From: Culex pipiens pallens
Taxonomy: Eukaryota > Arthropoda > Insecta > Diptera > Culicidae
DNA length: 64,000 nucleotides
Assembly (NCBI RefSeq): GCF_016801865.2
Contig: NC_068938.1
Span: 98,379,425 to 98,443,424 of the forward strand
Reading direction: 5' to 3'
Positions 44,664 through 58,320 of the stretch are shown piece by piece. Numbering within the stretch: position 1 is the stretch's first letter; every line of letters starts with the position of its first letter. A model generated the notes under the pieces. The model did not search any database. It was not told the origin of the DNA and saw only the letters and a list, made by a program, of their open reading frames with translations. The translations under genes and the position numbers were made by a program.

Positions 44664-47600
44664 TCAATTTTCTTTAATTTCAATGATCATTTGAATTCCT
44701 AACTCTCTTTTGCATTTTTTGCAAAAATAGCATTAGATACAGCAGAACAACCTCTTCAGAGTAGTTTATGGGTAATACTTATGCTCAAAAAAAAAAAATG
44801 TTTCTTTTATTAACATTTCTCAATTTTTCTCAGAGTTTTACTTTGATACATGAACTTTGCAGTTGTGTTTTATAGATTTATTTTTAATCCTCTTATATAT
44901 TTTTTTGTTTGACATCTTCAAATTTCTCCACCGCCACCATATTCTCTCTCTCTGAGTCCTTCAAAACAAACCCATACTCTCCCATGCCGGCATCTCCCGG
45001 CGCTCAGTTTTTCTCTCAGCTGTAATCCCACTCATCACATGACTTTTTCCCACCCACCAAACAGAGTGCCACGCGTGAGTTCCCTTTTTCCTCCAGGATG
45101 CACCCGCAAACCCACAAACCATCATTCTAGTACTGCACCCTGCCTGGTTCGTAACTCGGAACTGCCGCATCGTCCCGTTCGGGCGTTCGGCTTTTCCCGA
45201 ACTTTTCTTCGTCTTCTACTGCCTTAAATCACGACCTCGACCTGGCACGGTGCTTGGTGTTACTTTAGTACGCTTCGGGTGTCCGCTGTTGACGGTTCTT
45301 TGGTCGCTTCGGGATATTGCGTGTGTTGCGTCGCCGGGTCGGCGGGATTGTCACCACGACGAGTCGGATCTGCGTCGCACGCGGCTGATTCCGGGAGTTT
45401 GAGGGGGGAGCGGGGAGAGGTGTTAAGGTGCGAGTTACGGGGCGTGTGAATACAAGGAAGAAACGGTGGCAATTAGCCGGTTACTTAGCCCGGGTGTTAC
45501 AAGGATCAAGCGGGGTGTGGGTGCGAGGAGTTGACAAGTTGGGGAAGGTTTGGTTATTGTGTCTCGCTGGGTTGTCGTTCTGCACACACGGTGAAGGAGT
45601 GCTCGTGTTCATGTGAATTTTAGGGGGGAGGCGGTTGTTCAACTCCAAGCAGAGTGATTGCGAGTGGATGTACGACGTACACCGAAAGCCTGTGCTGAGC
45701 CATGTTGAAACTAATGAATAAGTAAGTGAATCTGTCGGATGTCAGCCTCCCTTGTACATGGCGAGAGAGCGAGTAGCTGCAGCTGAACTACCGTCGAAGC
45801 GGTAGACCGTCTAGCGTAGCATCCGACGTCGAGCACATCGAGATGAATAAGGCAGTAGTTTGTTGAAAAATTGGGACAACATTAGAGAGGATAGCAAAAG
45901 CGAGCCAGATAAAAACAACTCTGGATTCCGGCGAGGCAAGGTCGTGTCCTAGTTTCCAGTGGAACCTGCAGGCTCGTGCCTCAAATCCATCATACTCTGC
46001 AGTGATAAAGTGTTGACGAGCAGTGGAAACAGCAACTTGAGCAAATTAATTAAAAAAGTTTTATTAAAACGTTCGAGTGAAACAAGCACACACACACATA
46101 ATTAATGGCAGCGGAAAGGAAGAAGATGGATCCTCACCGAGGACGACGTGCCACTGTGGCCGCGCCACTTCCGGAAGCATCTCCTCGGGGCAGGAAGCAG
46201 ATGCGTGAGCTACCGGAATAGTGCCGCAAAAAAAATAAGAGAAGGTGTTCGTTCTCAAGAGGGTCGTGGCAAGCCAGCAACGGAAGAAACGGAAGTTTTC
46301 GGTTTCCTTCTCGAGGAAAAACGTGAAGCGTAAATATAATTACTCACTGGTGGATTATATCGTAGTTATGAAAATTAAAACTGAAAGCCAACAACGGTAC
46401 TGCCTCAGCTGCTGGTACAGGAAGGACCAGCCCGCAACTACAACAGCAAACAACTAGGAGCAAAGTGAAAAAACGGTAAAGTTGTCATAATTGGATTTCG
46501 TTAAATTTACACTGCGCGGGGTGTTAGTTTTTCTCGGAGTGGGAAGTGCCTCATTATTTTCACACTGCAAAAGTTGCTCATTTTCGAGTAATTATTTTCA
46601 TCGACAAAAAAAACGAGAAAGCTTCCCAGAAAATCCTTAAATCAACAGACTTTGCGGTTTGAAACTTCTAATGGCAAACCTCGTAAGATTTTCACAAAAA
46701 AAAGAAAAACGAGAAAATCCTTCCCGGAACTGTTGCCTATTTGCATGCGTGCCGCTTTTCCCTCAGATGATGAGGATTCGACAAGTTCCACGGAAGTCTG
46801 CGAAGCGAAGAGGGCGAGCTTACACACCGAGAGGGCACATCGATCAAAATTTGCCTTTGCTTTTTGTTTTTGCGTTCGATGATTGGATTGATGCTGACCT
46901 TTCCATCAATCTGCTGCCAGTTTGTGTGTACTTTGTGAGCTTTCGTGTGAATGTAAACTTTGGCGAGAGCTTATGGTGTTACGATGTTTTTTTTTTGTGA
47001 AAAAGTTTGTTGAAAAGTCGTGGCATTGAGATTGGGGTTGAAGGTTGATCATTTTGAAATTTTCTCAAGTTAAAGTCAACACAATCGTGCGAATATGTCA
47101 ACTCAATTTCTGATTGTTGAAACTAATCTGATATAATTTAATCTAACCTAACACAGATTTAGATTTATTTCATTAGTTTTTTTTTTAATTTATAGAAAAT
47201 AATTAAGATTGACCAAACAAATATTTGCTCTTGATGCTTAATTTATCGTCCCACTATTTTCACAATAAATATTAAAAACAGTGCATTCAGGATGCCTTGA
47301 TCATTCCTTTTTGACAGTCACTGAATCCAGCCTTAATTTTATTTAAATTTAGTTTTTCGTAGATGGATTCTTTCAGCATAGTTGACGATTACTTACTGCA
47401 GTTTGAACATTTGAAATCTGTTTTGTGAACAAAAAATATCAGCTTCTGTAAACATGCTTAGTTTTGGTTTAAATGCACATCATATTAAAAATAGCGAACA
47501 CACCTGTGCAGGTTTGAAATGAATGTGTCGTAAGTTACTGAAAATCAATGATTTCGATGAATAAGAAACATGTTGCTTAAGATTTAATCAAAATGTTTTA

Positions 47601-48689
47601 AAGAGATCAAATTAGCCATAACATTTAAAAAATCCGTTTTTAAATATTTCTAATGTTTTAATAACTTTTGTTCAAATCACCCTTTTCAGCCGAATATTCA
47701 AGATGTAAACTCATTTATAAAACTTTAAAAGTTGAAAAAGATAAATGAAGGAAACTTATTGAAAGACTTCATTTTCCTTTGTTAAAACTGAATTCTAACT
47801 ATATTTTTTAAAGTATCTTTTCTTAGGTTAAGGAAAAGGCTAATGAAACAATGCAAAAAGTTAAAATTTCAGTTTTAAGACATTATTTCATGTAAATAAT
47901 AAGTCAAGGTAAGACCCTCGTAAAAAATGAAAAATCTACCGAGTGATAGATTTTTATTAAATTTTTATTTTGTGAAAAATAATTCGAATGAATATTATCT
48001 AACTGCATTCAAACTACCGGTTTATGCAACCTCATGTTTCGAATAAGTGCTGTTTTTTATTTGCTTGGGCCGTTGCAAATATTTTTGTAAGTTACCCCCT
48101 CTTTTCAAAATAGGCCTGAATAATCAGGGGGCAAAAAAACTATTTTTTTTGATAAACTTCACAATTTTAGTTAAAATTAAAGTTTATTCAACCGAAAACC
48201 AGTTAAAACGCATTTGCCTTGCATTTTCCTGCGTTTATAATCATATTTAGCCTGTTTGAACTCCTTTGAAAACATTTAAAATTTTCATGAAATACTCATG
48301 AAATATTCATGAAATGTACAGTCCCACGAAAAGTTTTTTTTTTCGCGAAAACAAAATTTCCGTCAATTTGAAAATATTTGGAAGCAACTGGACGCGTGTA
48401 AATGCATTTTTTGCAATTCCGTCGTGAAACTACTTACTTTTCCTGTCATTCTTGAACGACGAAATAGCCTACTTTTCTGTACCAAAAATAACAGAATCGA
48501 ATAGCAACACTTTTCAAAATAAATGCTGAAAAGTTCTTCTTTTCAGCACTGAAATGGGTGCTGAAAAGTTGAACTTTTCAGCACTTGTTTCGAAAAGTAA
48601 CACTTTTCAACATTTTTTTGATTCAAACGATTTATTGACAAAATACATGAAAATTCGACTTAAGAGCGAGTTTTTCACCGATGTGAAAC
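44664..48689. other. Unassigned; GC-richer part may be gene 5' sequence
   Basis: 44,930-46,480 and 46,620-47,050 are GC-richer, little repeated, and contain a GTAAGT donor-like site at 45722-45727. A 38-codon frame (46105-46221, plus; MAAERKKMDPHRGRRATVAA at its start) follows a purine-rich leader. Together these could be an untranslated exon or upstream frame of a gene outside the window. No protein is recognised. 47,050-48,690 is AT-rich and plain. Confidence 0.3.
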
Positions 48690-50026
48690 AGGTCGTATCG
48701 AGGTGCTCCGATTTGGATGAAACTTTCAGCGTTTGTTTGTCTATGCATGAGATGAACTCATGCCAAATATGAGCCCTCTACGACAAAGGGAAGTGGGGTA
48801 AAACGGGCATTGAAGTTTGAGGTCCAAAACACATGAAAATTCTTAAAATTGCTCGCATTTCCGTAAAACTTCATCAATTCCTACTCTCTTAGATGCATTC
48901 GAAAGGTCTTTTGAAGCCCTTCAAAATGTGCTATAGACATCCAGGATTGGTTTGACTTTTTCTCATAGCTTTTGCAAATTACTGTTAAAAATTGATTTTT
49001 TTAAAACCTTAATAACTTTTGGCAACAGCCTCCAACACCCATACTCCCATAGGTCAAAAGTTAGGGAATTTCATGGACTATAAGCCTACGGTATTAACTT
49101 TTTGGCCAATCGCAGTTTTTCTCATAGTTTTTCGATTTTTCTAGAACAAACATTTTACAACGTTAGTTTTTGCCCTGTAGGCCAAGAAGACGGCACTTTT
49201 TGGTCTCAATTTTGTCATATTCGGAATCCTCGGTCAATTTCACGTAAGTTAGAAGTATTGGAGTTGTAATTTTGATTTAAAAAATAATTAAATAAAACAT
49301 TTTTGAAAAAAGAAATAGATCTTATTTACCCTATGATCAATACGTCAAATGCTGTATCAAGTAGGCGAAAACTTGTTTACCCCTAATCTGACAAAATTCT
49401 AAATAATATTTTAATTAATTCTAAATGGCATTTTTTACAATCAAATTCAAAATTCCAACACCTCAATCTAATGTAAAATTTTCTGAGGATTCCGAATATG
49501 TCAAAATTGAGACCAAAAAGTGCCGCTATGGAGGCCTACAGAGCAAAAACTAACGTTGTAAAATGTTTGTTCTAGAAAAATCGAAAAACTATGAGAAAAA
49601 CTGCGATTGGCCAAAAAGTTAATACCGTAGGCTTATAGTCCATGAAATTCCCTAACTTTTGACCTATGGGAGTATGGGTGTTGGAGGCTGTTGCCAAAAG
49701 TTATTAAGGTTTTAAAAAAATCAATTTTTAACAGTAATTTGCAAAAGCTATGAGAAAAAGTCAAACCAATCCTGGATGTCTATAGCACATTTTGAAGGGC
49801 TTCAAAAGACCTTTCGAATGCATCTAAGAGAGTAGGAATTGATGAAGTTTTACGGAAATGCGAGCAATTTTAAGATTTTTCATGTGTTTTGGACCTCAAA
49901 CTTCAATGCCCGTTTTACCCCACTTCCCTTTGTCGTAGAGGGCTCATATTTGGCATGAGTTCATCTCATGCATAGACAAACAAACGCTGAAAGTTTCATC
50001 CAAATCGGAGCAACTCGATACGACCT
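48690..50026. repeat. Long near-perfect inverted repeat R4 (hairpin)
   Basis: Arms 48690-49235 and 49482-50026 are reverse complements with very few differences over about 545 bp. Checks include 'aggtcgtatcgaggtgctcc' against 'caactcgatacgacct', and 'gcatgagatgaactcatgcc' on both. The loop is 246 bp. No coding frame. It is a foldback transposon or MITE-like element. Transcription through it would give a long double-stranded RNA. Confidence 0.85.
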
Positions 50027-50459
50027 CTAGAACAAACCGAGCAGAATCTACAAATACTGCCTCTTAAAATTTCACTATTAAACTACTACTATTAAACACT
50101 TTTTTCATCGAAATGTTGAAACCTTGTAATTTCAATTTTTATATTTTTTTATTTTGTTACCTCTCTCCCCCCCTCGACTTCAGTCAGAGCCGAGGGACAT
50201 AAACTTAAAAAATAATTGCAACGGCCTTGTCATGAAATGGATTTTAAACCAATACATGCTAGTTAAATTTTATCATTCAAGAAAAAAACAATTGATGGTA
50301 AAATTAGATTTATTTTCAAGTTTATTGTTGTACTAGTATTCTAATATTTGATTAAATTGTATAAAATGATGAAACCTAATTGAATGAAAATTTGCAAAGT
50401 TTTCGTTTCATGTTTATTGCAAAAAAATACATTCTGAATATATTCCATAAGGCTACCAA
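50027..50459. other. AT-rich sequence, no gene seen
   Basis: No coding, RNA or repeat signal that I can define between hairpin R4 and the next MITE. Confidence 0.4.
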
Positions 50460-50615
50460 GGGACCATCCATAAACCACGTGGACATTTTTTTGGAAATCT
50501 CAACATCCCTTCCACCCCCCTCCGTGGACAATACAAAAAAATATTTTTGGATGGACCGTGGACAATCGCCTATCCCCTCCCCCCTAGAGTGTCTACATGG
50601 TTTATGGATGGTCGC
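50460..50615. mobile_element. 156-bp MITE, CACGTGG-type TIRs, TSD CAA
   Basis: 'gggaccatccataaaccacg' opens it and 'catggtttatggatggtc' closes it. CAA at 50457-50459 is repeated at 50616-50618. The inside keeps the C-run/G-run and 'tggacaata' features of the family. Confidence 0.85.
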
Positions 50616-50746
50616 CAACTCATGCTGAGACAAAACCCGTACACTTTGCCGATATGACCCCATGATATAACAAAACAAGATACTGTTAAGGAATTATTTA
50701 GACAAATTTCAATTTGGGATCTAAAAATATAAAACTGTGCCGTATT

Positions 50747-51028
50747 AACATTAGCATCAGCATTAGCATTAGCATTTGGAGGACGCCCCACCACCGGGAG
50801 GCTCCACAACGCTTATCCCACTGTTTGGTGTGGTTGTATTAGACCCTCATCCGGAACAAAAATCCAACACGGGGGATACCATGACTTCATCTTTTGATGA
50901 GTGTGTAATACTACCCAGGGCATAAGGAGGTCCAGGCCGGGTCCATGCTATCCTCAGGGATGGGAAGGATCGTTAGTAAACACCTATCTAAAGTGGGCAC
51001 AAACGTCACGTCACAAAAAAAAAAACTT
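50747..51028 (-). mobile_element. 3' end of the (GCTAAT)n-tailed retroelement, 5'-truncated
   Basis: On the minus strand it matches the last 300 bp of 22257-23515: 'aacacctatctaaagtggg' (as seen on plus), 'accctcatccggaaca', 'gcttatccca', 'ggaggacgcc'. It ends in 'gctaat' units (50749-50769, inverted). 'tgccgtatt' flanks it at 50738-50746 and 51029-51037. 5' truncation plus TSD means LINE-type retrotransposition. Confidence 0.82.
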
Positions 51029-51037
51029 TGCCGTATT

Positions 51038-52238
51038 TACAGCTTATAAAAAGCACTTTGCTATTAGAGTGCTTGTAACTTGCACGTTCTAAAAAAATTC
51101 TCTAAATAAACAGTTAATTGCTGAATCACACTATTAAGGTCATAATTGTTTTTCTGTTTAAAAGTTTACAAAATGTCAAGTTTGCTGTTACGAATATCGC
51201 TCTGAGTGTTATCACGAGAACATTTCGTAACCTTTAACGCTTTTGGTAGCTCCAGTGGACCAAGACTTTGGCAGGCCAAAACGTAAGCAAAAATGTGGTA
51301 TTTTCGAGAAAATAATTATACACTATTTTTACAAGCTGGCACAACCGACACGAAAGCATTTTAGATGAAACAAAAAATATTCAGGAGTCATTTGGACCCA
51401 TCTTAAGAGTCCTTGCATATTGCATTTGAAATTTTGACTTGTTTGATTTATTTAACGGCTTTTCCAAAATGGTGCACCAGAGCACCATTGGGCATGAGTA
51501 GAACAAATTTTCTTGTAGGCTGATTTTTCAAAGTGCGATAAAATCAATAGTTTTGTGACAAATAAGTTTGAAACAGTCAAAACTAATGAAAAACGATTTG
51601 ATTGATTAAAATGAGGTCAATAAACTTGTTACAGCATCATGTTAGATGTTAGAAGTAGTGCCAATCTACTTTATCAATTTACATAAATATTTGCCATGAA
51701 ATCTTGTTTTTGTAAAGATAGAGTTTTTACCGGTACAGAAAAAAGTTACTTATCTTCCTGGTGAAGCACTGGTGCACCACTCCAAATTTTAAAATTTTGC
51801 ATGGATTCAATGTTTGTGGGCCAAAGTAAAGCTATTCCAGAGATATTGAAGTCAAATTTACCATTTTACTATTTTTAAAACAGATGAAAAGCTCTGGGCG
51901 TTAGAGGGTTAATTCAGATTTTCATAAGTTTTCACAAGCTTCTACCTTTGGATCCTTGATTGGATAAATATGATTTGTAAGGAATTTTAACAGAACAATT
52001 ATTGATAACCAACTTTGAACTGAGGCAAACCCAAAAAAAACTATCCAAGTAATCCTTTTGAAATCAAACTGACAGTTACATAAAGTTTTCTAATTAGCAA
52101 AAGCTTTGGCCATTGTATTATACGAAAAAAAAATCCGTACAAAAATCCGATCTGTTAAAATCCACGAAGAGGGTCGAAAATCCGTACAGCTGGTAGCCTG
52201 AGTTTCCCAGAAGCATTCTTTTTTTTTTAATTTGTTAA
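51038..52238. other. AT-rich sequence, no gene seen
   Basis: No convincing frame. The part 51,190-51,900 shows phrases such as 'ggtgcaccagagcaccattg' and 'gtgaagcactggtgcaccac' about 300 bases apart, roughly inverted, so it may be another worn inverted-repeat element. Confidence 0.35.
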
Positions 52239-52451
52239 CTGCTCCTGATCGCATAAATGTCCCATATGCATTTTCATCGATTTTGAGTTATTGATGCAGT
52301 TTGGTTCAAAATCGCGAGCTCTTTCAGAAAAGCATGTTATATCCAGTACTTTGTTCTAGAAATCAGGAGGAAATCCAGTTTTTTCCCGAAAACTTAACAC
52401 GTAGCCTTATGTGTTTTTTTTGCATATGGGACATTTATGCGAATATGTTTT
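52239..52451. mobile_element. MITE, 'gtcccatatgca' TIRs, worn copy
   Basis: It follows the MITE at 25043-25290 through 'aaatgtcccatatgcatttt', 'gatgcagtttggttcaaaat', 'ccagtactttgttctagaaa' and 'cttaacacgtagcctt' to 'gcatatgggacatttatgcg'. A stretch before the right end is deleted and the last bases are changed, so the right border is approximate. Confidence 0.78.
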
Positions 52452-53771
52452 AATAAATTATAAGCTGCAATGGCAAATTCATCTTGTAAAACCTTTATTT
52501 TGTAATAAAATATTTGTTTTTCGAAATTCTTCACAACATTCAGAAAAAAAAAACAATTTTAAAAGCAAATTGTTTAAGCTTGTTCAATTGAAATACATTT
52601 TAAAGACTGTAGAAGAGATTTATTTTGAAAAATCTTCAAATTAAGTGCAGTGTAAATATAAAAGAATCAAAGTAAAGAATCGAATGAAAGAATATTTTGC
52701 GCTGAAAATGTTAAATATGAACAAAGAAATCATAAAAATATGGCATCTTGAGGATAATTGTTCTAAATTTAGTGAATGTTCCACTTCTGAGAAATGGCAA
52801 GAATCGGAAAACTATGGCACCCGGATTTGGACCTTCCTAATGAGTATTTAAATATTTTAGACAACTATTGAACATTTAACTAAGAAAACAAGTTATTGGT
52901 AAATCTAGGAGCATTATCAGATAACCGTCGCTTCTAAACCCAATAACCTTCTCAGAAATACCTCATCAATTCACTTCAGCACTCCAAAGGTACAATTTGA
53001 CCAACCCCTTCCCCAAACATAAAAATACTACCCACTTTGACTGTTCCCACTCCCTTGACCTCCTCCGCATCAATTTCCACGTGCGACATTCCCACGAAAA
53101 GCTCGAGCAAGTGTGCAATTTTGGGGTGGTCTAATTACACTTTTTTCGGAATAATAGCGCTAGCGAGAGGTAACTACACACCACCCACACCAACCACTAG
53201 TCACGAATAGAAGAGCAGCACGCCTCCTTTTGGTAGGACTTGGGAGAAAACTGTGCAGTGCGGAAGCGCTCCAAACATAAGTGAAGTTGGTTTAGTCTCG
53301 TCGCATAAAAAGGCACTTCAGCTGTAGTGGTGGCAGGAAAGGAAAGTGAGTTGGAGGGTAGTTGAAGAGCACTAACCTAGTACGACAAACGACGTTTGTA
53401 GTACACAGTATGAAGGAGATGTTTAATTTACGCAACATCTGTTATTTCAGGCAATTTATGAAAATCTTTGATAAATATTGGTAGTTCTGCTTAATTTTTT
53501 CTTTTGATTTTTTAAATGGAAATTCCATCGGCTTATTCAATAATAACAGGAATATCATCTTGAGCGTTTTTCAAATACGTGCTATTTCACTACACAGCTA
53601 AAAAAGTAGTAATCCAGCTGCGTGTAAAAGGCCTGGGTGTAAAATAAATATTGCATTATTTTATACAATTTTATGTGGTTTTACACCCTGAAATATGTAG
53701 CCCATCAGTATGGAAACCTACTTGACCGAAATGTCAAGTTCATATATGCGTTTATCCTTACAGCTTTACAA
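52452..53771. other. Unassigned; no gene recognised
   Basis: 52,980-53,350 is GC-richer and looks single-copy; the rest is AT-rich. The short frames (52411-52851) are Lys/Asn-rich by composition and match nothing. Confidence 0.3.
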
Positions 53772-53853
53772 CGGTCTGATGGCCGAGTGGGCTAAGGCGC
53801 CAGTCCTTACTGTTGGTGCTGGGTTTTGAATCCCGTCGGTTGCAACTTTTTTT
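53772..53853 (+). ncRNA. tRNA-like pol III unit (Leu/Ser-type head), degenerate
   Basis: 'tggccgagtgggctaaggcg' (about 53779-53798) is a class II tRNA-type D-arm/A-box. 'gggttttgaatccc' (53821-53834) is a B-box with one extra T, and seven T follow (53847-53853). The long variable arm expected of Leu/Ser tRNAs and a good acceptor stem are missing. A tRNA pseudogene or bare SINE head is likely. Confidence 0.5.
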
Positions 53854-56535
53854 GTGTTTGCAAAAATTGTACATGCAGTGTGTAATATTAAATGTTTATT
53901 TTAACGAAGGTGATGTGCATGCTTTTGCATGCGATTTTACCATAGGTTTTTTTGCTGTGTACTTCAATTTAATAATGAAAACAAAAAATAATAATTTCAG
54001 AATATTAGGACTAAAAATGTCTTATTTTTTCTACCAATCTACCTTATTCTTTAATATCAAACTTAAAGTGAATCTTCTTCCTCCAGTGCATTTTCACCAC
54101 CTGCCAAGGAAATTGTAAAACCCAACTCCCGCGGTGCTGAAGAGCTACTCTTGCCACTTTTGAGGTCACTGTTGGCTCGTGGTGGCTGCGCCATTGTAGA
54201 CTCTCGTAAAGTTTTTGAGAGCTTATTCAGAGGGTTTTGTAATGAAAGTTTTGTCCCACCCCCGTTGGCGTTTCTCTAGCCAAAATGCGTCCACCCCACC
54301 AAAATTTAAATTAAAGCCCGAGACATTCGCCAACTTAAATTGGCCAAATTTCGGTCAAGTGTTCTTGCGCTGAATTTAACCGCGGCACTTGATTTTTACG
54401 GGCACGCAATTTGTTTCTACTGGAATTTGAGTGAAAATTAATCAGTGATTTCACCCACCCCCGGGAACCTCAATTTACGGAAAAAGGGAAATCGTTAACT
54501 TTTCCAAAATATGGATAACGACCGCACACTGCTGGGACCCTCCTCCACTTCCACTTTGCCAAATCAAGGGAGCGCCGTTGAGGTTAACGACGATGAAAAC
54601 CGAACGTCGACGTTAATTTTTGCCCCGGAAAAACCGACCGGTCGATGAGCAAAAGTTTTGGTTTTGGTGGTCTGTTTTCCATCCCCCCTCCACCCCGGGG
54701 GGAGAAAAAGCGTCGTTCTTCGGAGAAAAAGGGTATGTTTTCCTTCGCCGTGTTTAGTCCACGTGCGCTGGTTGCACAATTGATCGGGAAGAGAGGAGGT
54801 CGTAGATTTACCGGTGGGGAAGAGGGAGGATGGAACAGTCGCAAGGAATCAGGGGTGGATTATTTTCCTGCCTGAGAGGATAAAACCAATAGAACGGGAC
54901 GAGGAGGGGAAAATTCAATTAGGCGTATATTTTGTTTTGCTATTGATTCGATGTTCGTCTTTTCGGTTATTTTCATGAGCTTCGTGGAAGCAGGGTTCAA
55001 GTTTTCCAAATATCGGTTCATTCTGTATAATTTAAGAGATCCTTTCAAAACATCAAATTCAGTGTTCATTAATTGAACATTTAAAAATCATAATTTTGGT
55101 ATCAGTTTGATTAAAATTCAGGGTCTTTTCTCCATGATTAGCAAATCAAAAGAGCCATTCAATAGTGCAATTGTCTCAACCAAATTTTCAAAATTTGTGG
55201 TGCCACACAAAATACATTAAATAATTGTTTAAATTTTAATTTCAGTCGTCGCGATATGTAAATTTAAAAAATTACGTTGTTTTGCAGTTTATTTTTTATT
55301 TACTAGGAAAAAAAAACAAATGAATTCCATTTTTGAAAGGTAATTTACACTCATTTTTTTACTATTATGTTATTTTGTTTTTATTTTCAAAACAAAATCA
55401 TCATTCGATCCGTCTTGAGGTATCCTAAGTCTTTATTGAAATTCATTATGTTTGGTTTTTGTATACAAAATTGGATCTATTTAATTAAAAATAAATGTAG
55501 TGATACAGCCATTTATAAACCATAATTGAAACTCTTATTCGCGGTCCACGGTCAACGTCAACACGTTTAAAATATTAAATTAGTTCCCATTTGAGTTCTA
55601 CAATTTGTTTGAAAAGCTGTCTAGATTGAACCTTCACCAAAATTGATAAATAAAATTCGTGGTGCATATTTTTGACAAATTAACACCACGGTCAACAAAT
55701 TGAAATTAAGCGGCAATTTCACGGTAACCTGAAATCTGCCTAAAATAAACGAAAAACGTGTTATTTTATAAAAGTTGTGTAAACAAAAGTCTCTGAAAAA
55801 ATAGATTTCAGTTCAAGGTACCAAAATGGGTTGACACAACATTTAAAAAAATATGATTTCAATTTTGTTATTTATTTTCAAGAATTATTGATAAATAATT
55901 TATAAATTGTATTCGGTTGTTATGGTTTAAAACAACCGGGAAATTTGACTTTTTCAAAAAAAATTAGGCAAAATTCCATCTACAGCTGTTTTTTTGCCTT
56001 GCTTACAAAAGAAAGGTTTGTTTTTGGAGAAACACATTACTCAGAAATTTTTGAAAATTCGTGCATGGGTTAGAAATTGCTCCAGAGTAAAATATTATTA
56101 CTAATTCGAAGGTATCGATGCGTTTTTTCGTTTGTATTTTGGCCCGAAACCCGGAACGCAAAGCCTGATGTTTCAAAGCTATTTTTCTGAAATACTTGTG
56201 CGATGTCTGTATCCGGTTTAAAAAAAAATGTCAATCATTGGAAAAGCGCTCGTAAAATTCACAATTTTTATATTGCTCATTTGTAGCCGTGGGATGGAGA
56301 TGAGAAGTTTTTTTATGGATTCACAATTTAGGACCGGTAATAGTGGTCAAAACTATTTTTAGAGTTATTTTTGGACTTTTTTACAGATAACAACTTCAAA
56401 TTCAAAGAATTCAATTTCAAACAAAAAGCCATTCGAAAACTTGCACCATAAACTGTTTGTGCCCAAAATTTTTAGCTTTTCCAATGTTTATTTCCAGAGA
56501 TATAGCCATATTATTGTTTTACGTCAATTTTTTCC
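53854..56535. other. Unassigned; no gene recognised
   Basis: 54,120-54,900 is GC-richer, with frames on both strands (54564-54875) lacking any known motif. 54,950-56,530 is AT-rich and featureless to me. Confidence 0.3.
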
Positions 56536-58320
56536 CCTATTCATAGAGAAGTATTGTCAAAAATCTGCCGCCGAGTAATGATTTTTTGGAAAAATAGTGA
56601 TTTATGGAAAAAAATCGAAATATCACACAAAAAAAAAATTATGTAAAATTAAATTTGCAATCGAAAAGTACTCAACAGATTTTTTGATAAAGGGCTTCGT
56701 TTTCTAGATATAGCCACCGAAAGTTTGATTTAACCCTCTACCGTTCAAATCTTTTTTCGCAATTTTTTATTTTTCCCGTGTTCTTCTACGAAAAACTTTA
56801 CTTCTCTTGTTTTATGTTTTTCTTGTTTTATTTTTTGTATTTTAATGTGCATTAATCTTGTTTAGTTTATGTTTGTTTTTGGTGGTATTCGGCCTATTCT
56901 ACCACCTCCTATCATTACATTTTGCCTATCTATTTTTTCTATGTTGTTTTCATGTACAGTAACTTTTACAATTTTTTGCTTGTTTTTCACATTTTTTTTC
57001 TATAAAATGGCACCATTATCATTTAAATTGTAAAAAAATAAGTAGACATTTTGAAAAACGTTGGCAAAGTCACATAAAACAAGTAAAACTTCCAACCCTT
57101 AAATTTTCTAAAATTTAAAGAGTTCTTCTTTCCAATGCTTTTCGAAGATCAAAAATTGGATGAAAAATTGATTTTTGGCGATTTTTTAAATCGAAGCCGT
57201 CTAAAGGCGGGGTTGGGTTGTAGAGGTTTAAGCGGAATATTTGCAGTTTTTCGATTTAAAAAAAAGTGACCATGAGTGACCATTCCTGAAAATATTTTTT
57301 TTGGAAAGGTTCAGAAAATTAAAGTTTTCTAAGTCTCACCCAAACAACCCACCATTTTCTAATATCGATATCTCAGCAACTAATGGTCCGATTTTCAATG
57401 TTAAAACATGAAGCATTCGTGAAATTTTCCGATCTTTTCAAAAACAATATTAAAAAAATTCAGTCAAGACTAACATTAAAAAAGGCGTAATATTGAATGT
57501 TAGACCCTTTTGAAATGTTAGTCTTGACTGATTTTTTTTTAAATATTCTGAAGAAAACTTTAATCTTCCTGTTTTTTTTAAGCCGTTATATCTCAGCAAC
57601 CAGAGGTCCAATCTTCAATGTCTCTTAGACAATTTTATAGCAAAAAAATATTTTCAGAAATGGTCAGTCATGGTCACTATTTTTAAAAATCAAAAAAACT
57701 GCAAGTATTTCGCTTAAATCAATATTTCGGTGGCTATAACTTTAAAACGGAGCCCTTTTTCAACAAATCTGTAAAGTACTTTTCGATTGCAAATTCAATT
57801 TTACAAATAATAATTGGGTTAATTATTTTGTGTGATGTTTCGATTTTTTTCCAAAAATCAATATTTTTTCAAAAACTCATAACTTGGTGGCAGATTTTTT
57901 GACCATACTTCTCTATAGCTCAAAAGTTGCGGGTTTTTGTCCCCTTAAACATATCAAAAAATCTCGAAAATAAAAATATGTATTTTGGGAAATTGAGTTT
58001 TTGTGAAAAAAAATGTTAATTAAAAAATCGACATTTTTTCCGTGTACCTATTTTTTCTCAGTAGTTCTCAACAATAACTACAACTTTGCCGAAGACACCA
58101 AATTGATCAGAAAATTCGCTCAAAAGTTACAGATTTATGAATATATACGTACCATTTTTGTATGGACAGCTGCCAACATTGTATGGAGACTTGTATGTGT
58201 GAACCAATGACACAAAATAGCATCTTTGGTCATAGGGATGGTCCCCATAAAGTTTGAGCCAAATCAAAAATACAAATAATATCAATTTCCGGTTTTGATA
58301 AAGAATTGCTCATTTGTTCT
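56536..58320. repeat. Repeat R1, complex foldback copy
   Basis: 'gagaagtattgtcaaaaatc' plus 'tgccgccgagtaatga' at about 56548 is mirrored at about 57885-57918. The right part carries 'tatctcagcaaccagaggtc', 'aactttgccgaagacacc' and 'gtaccatttttgtatggaca', as in R1 at 13.45-14.1 kb. The middle holds the 'cacccaaacaacccaccatt' block seen near 1320. No coding capacity. Confidence 0.65.
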
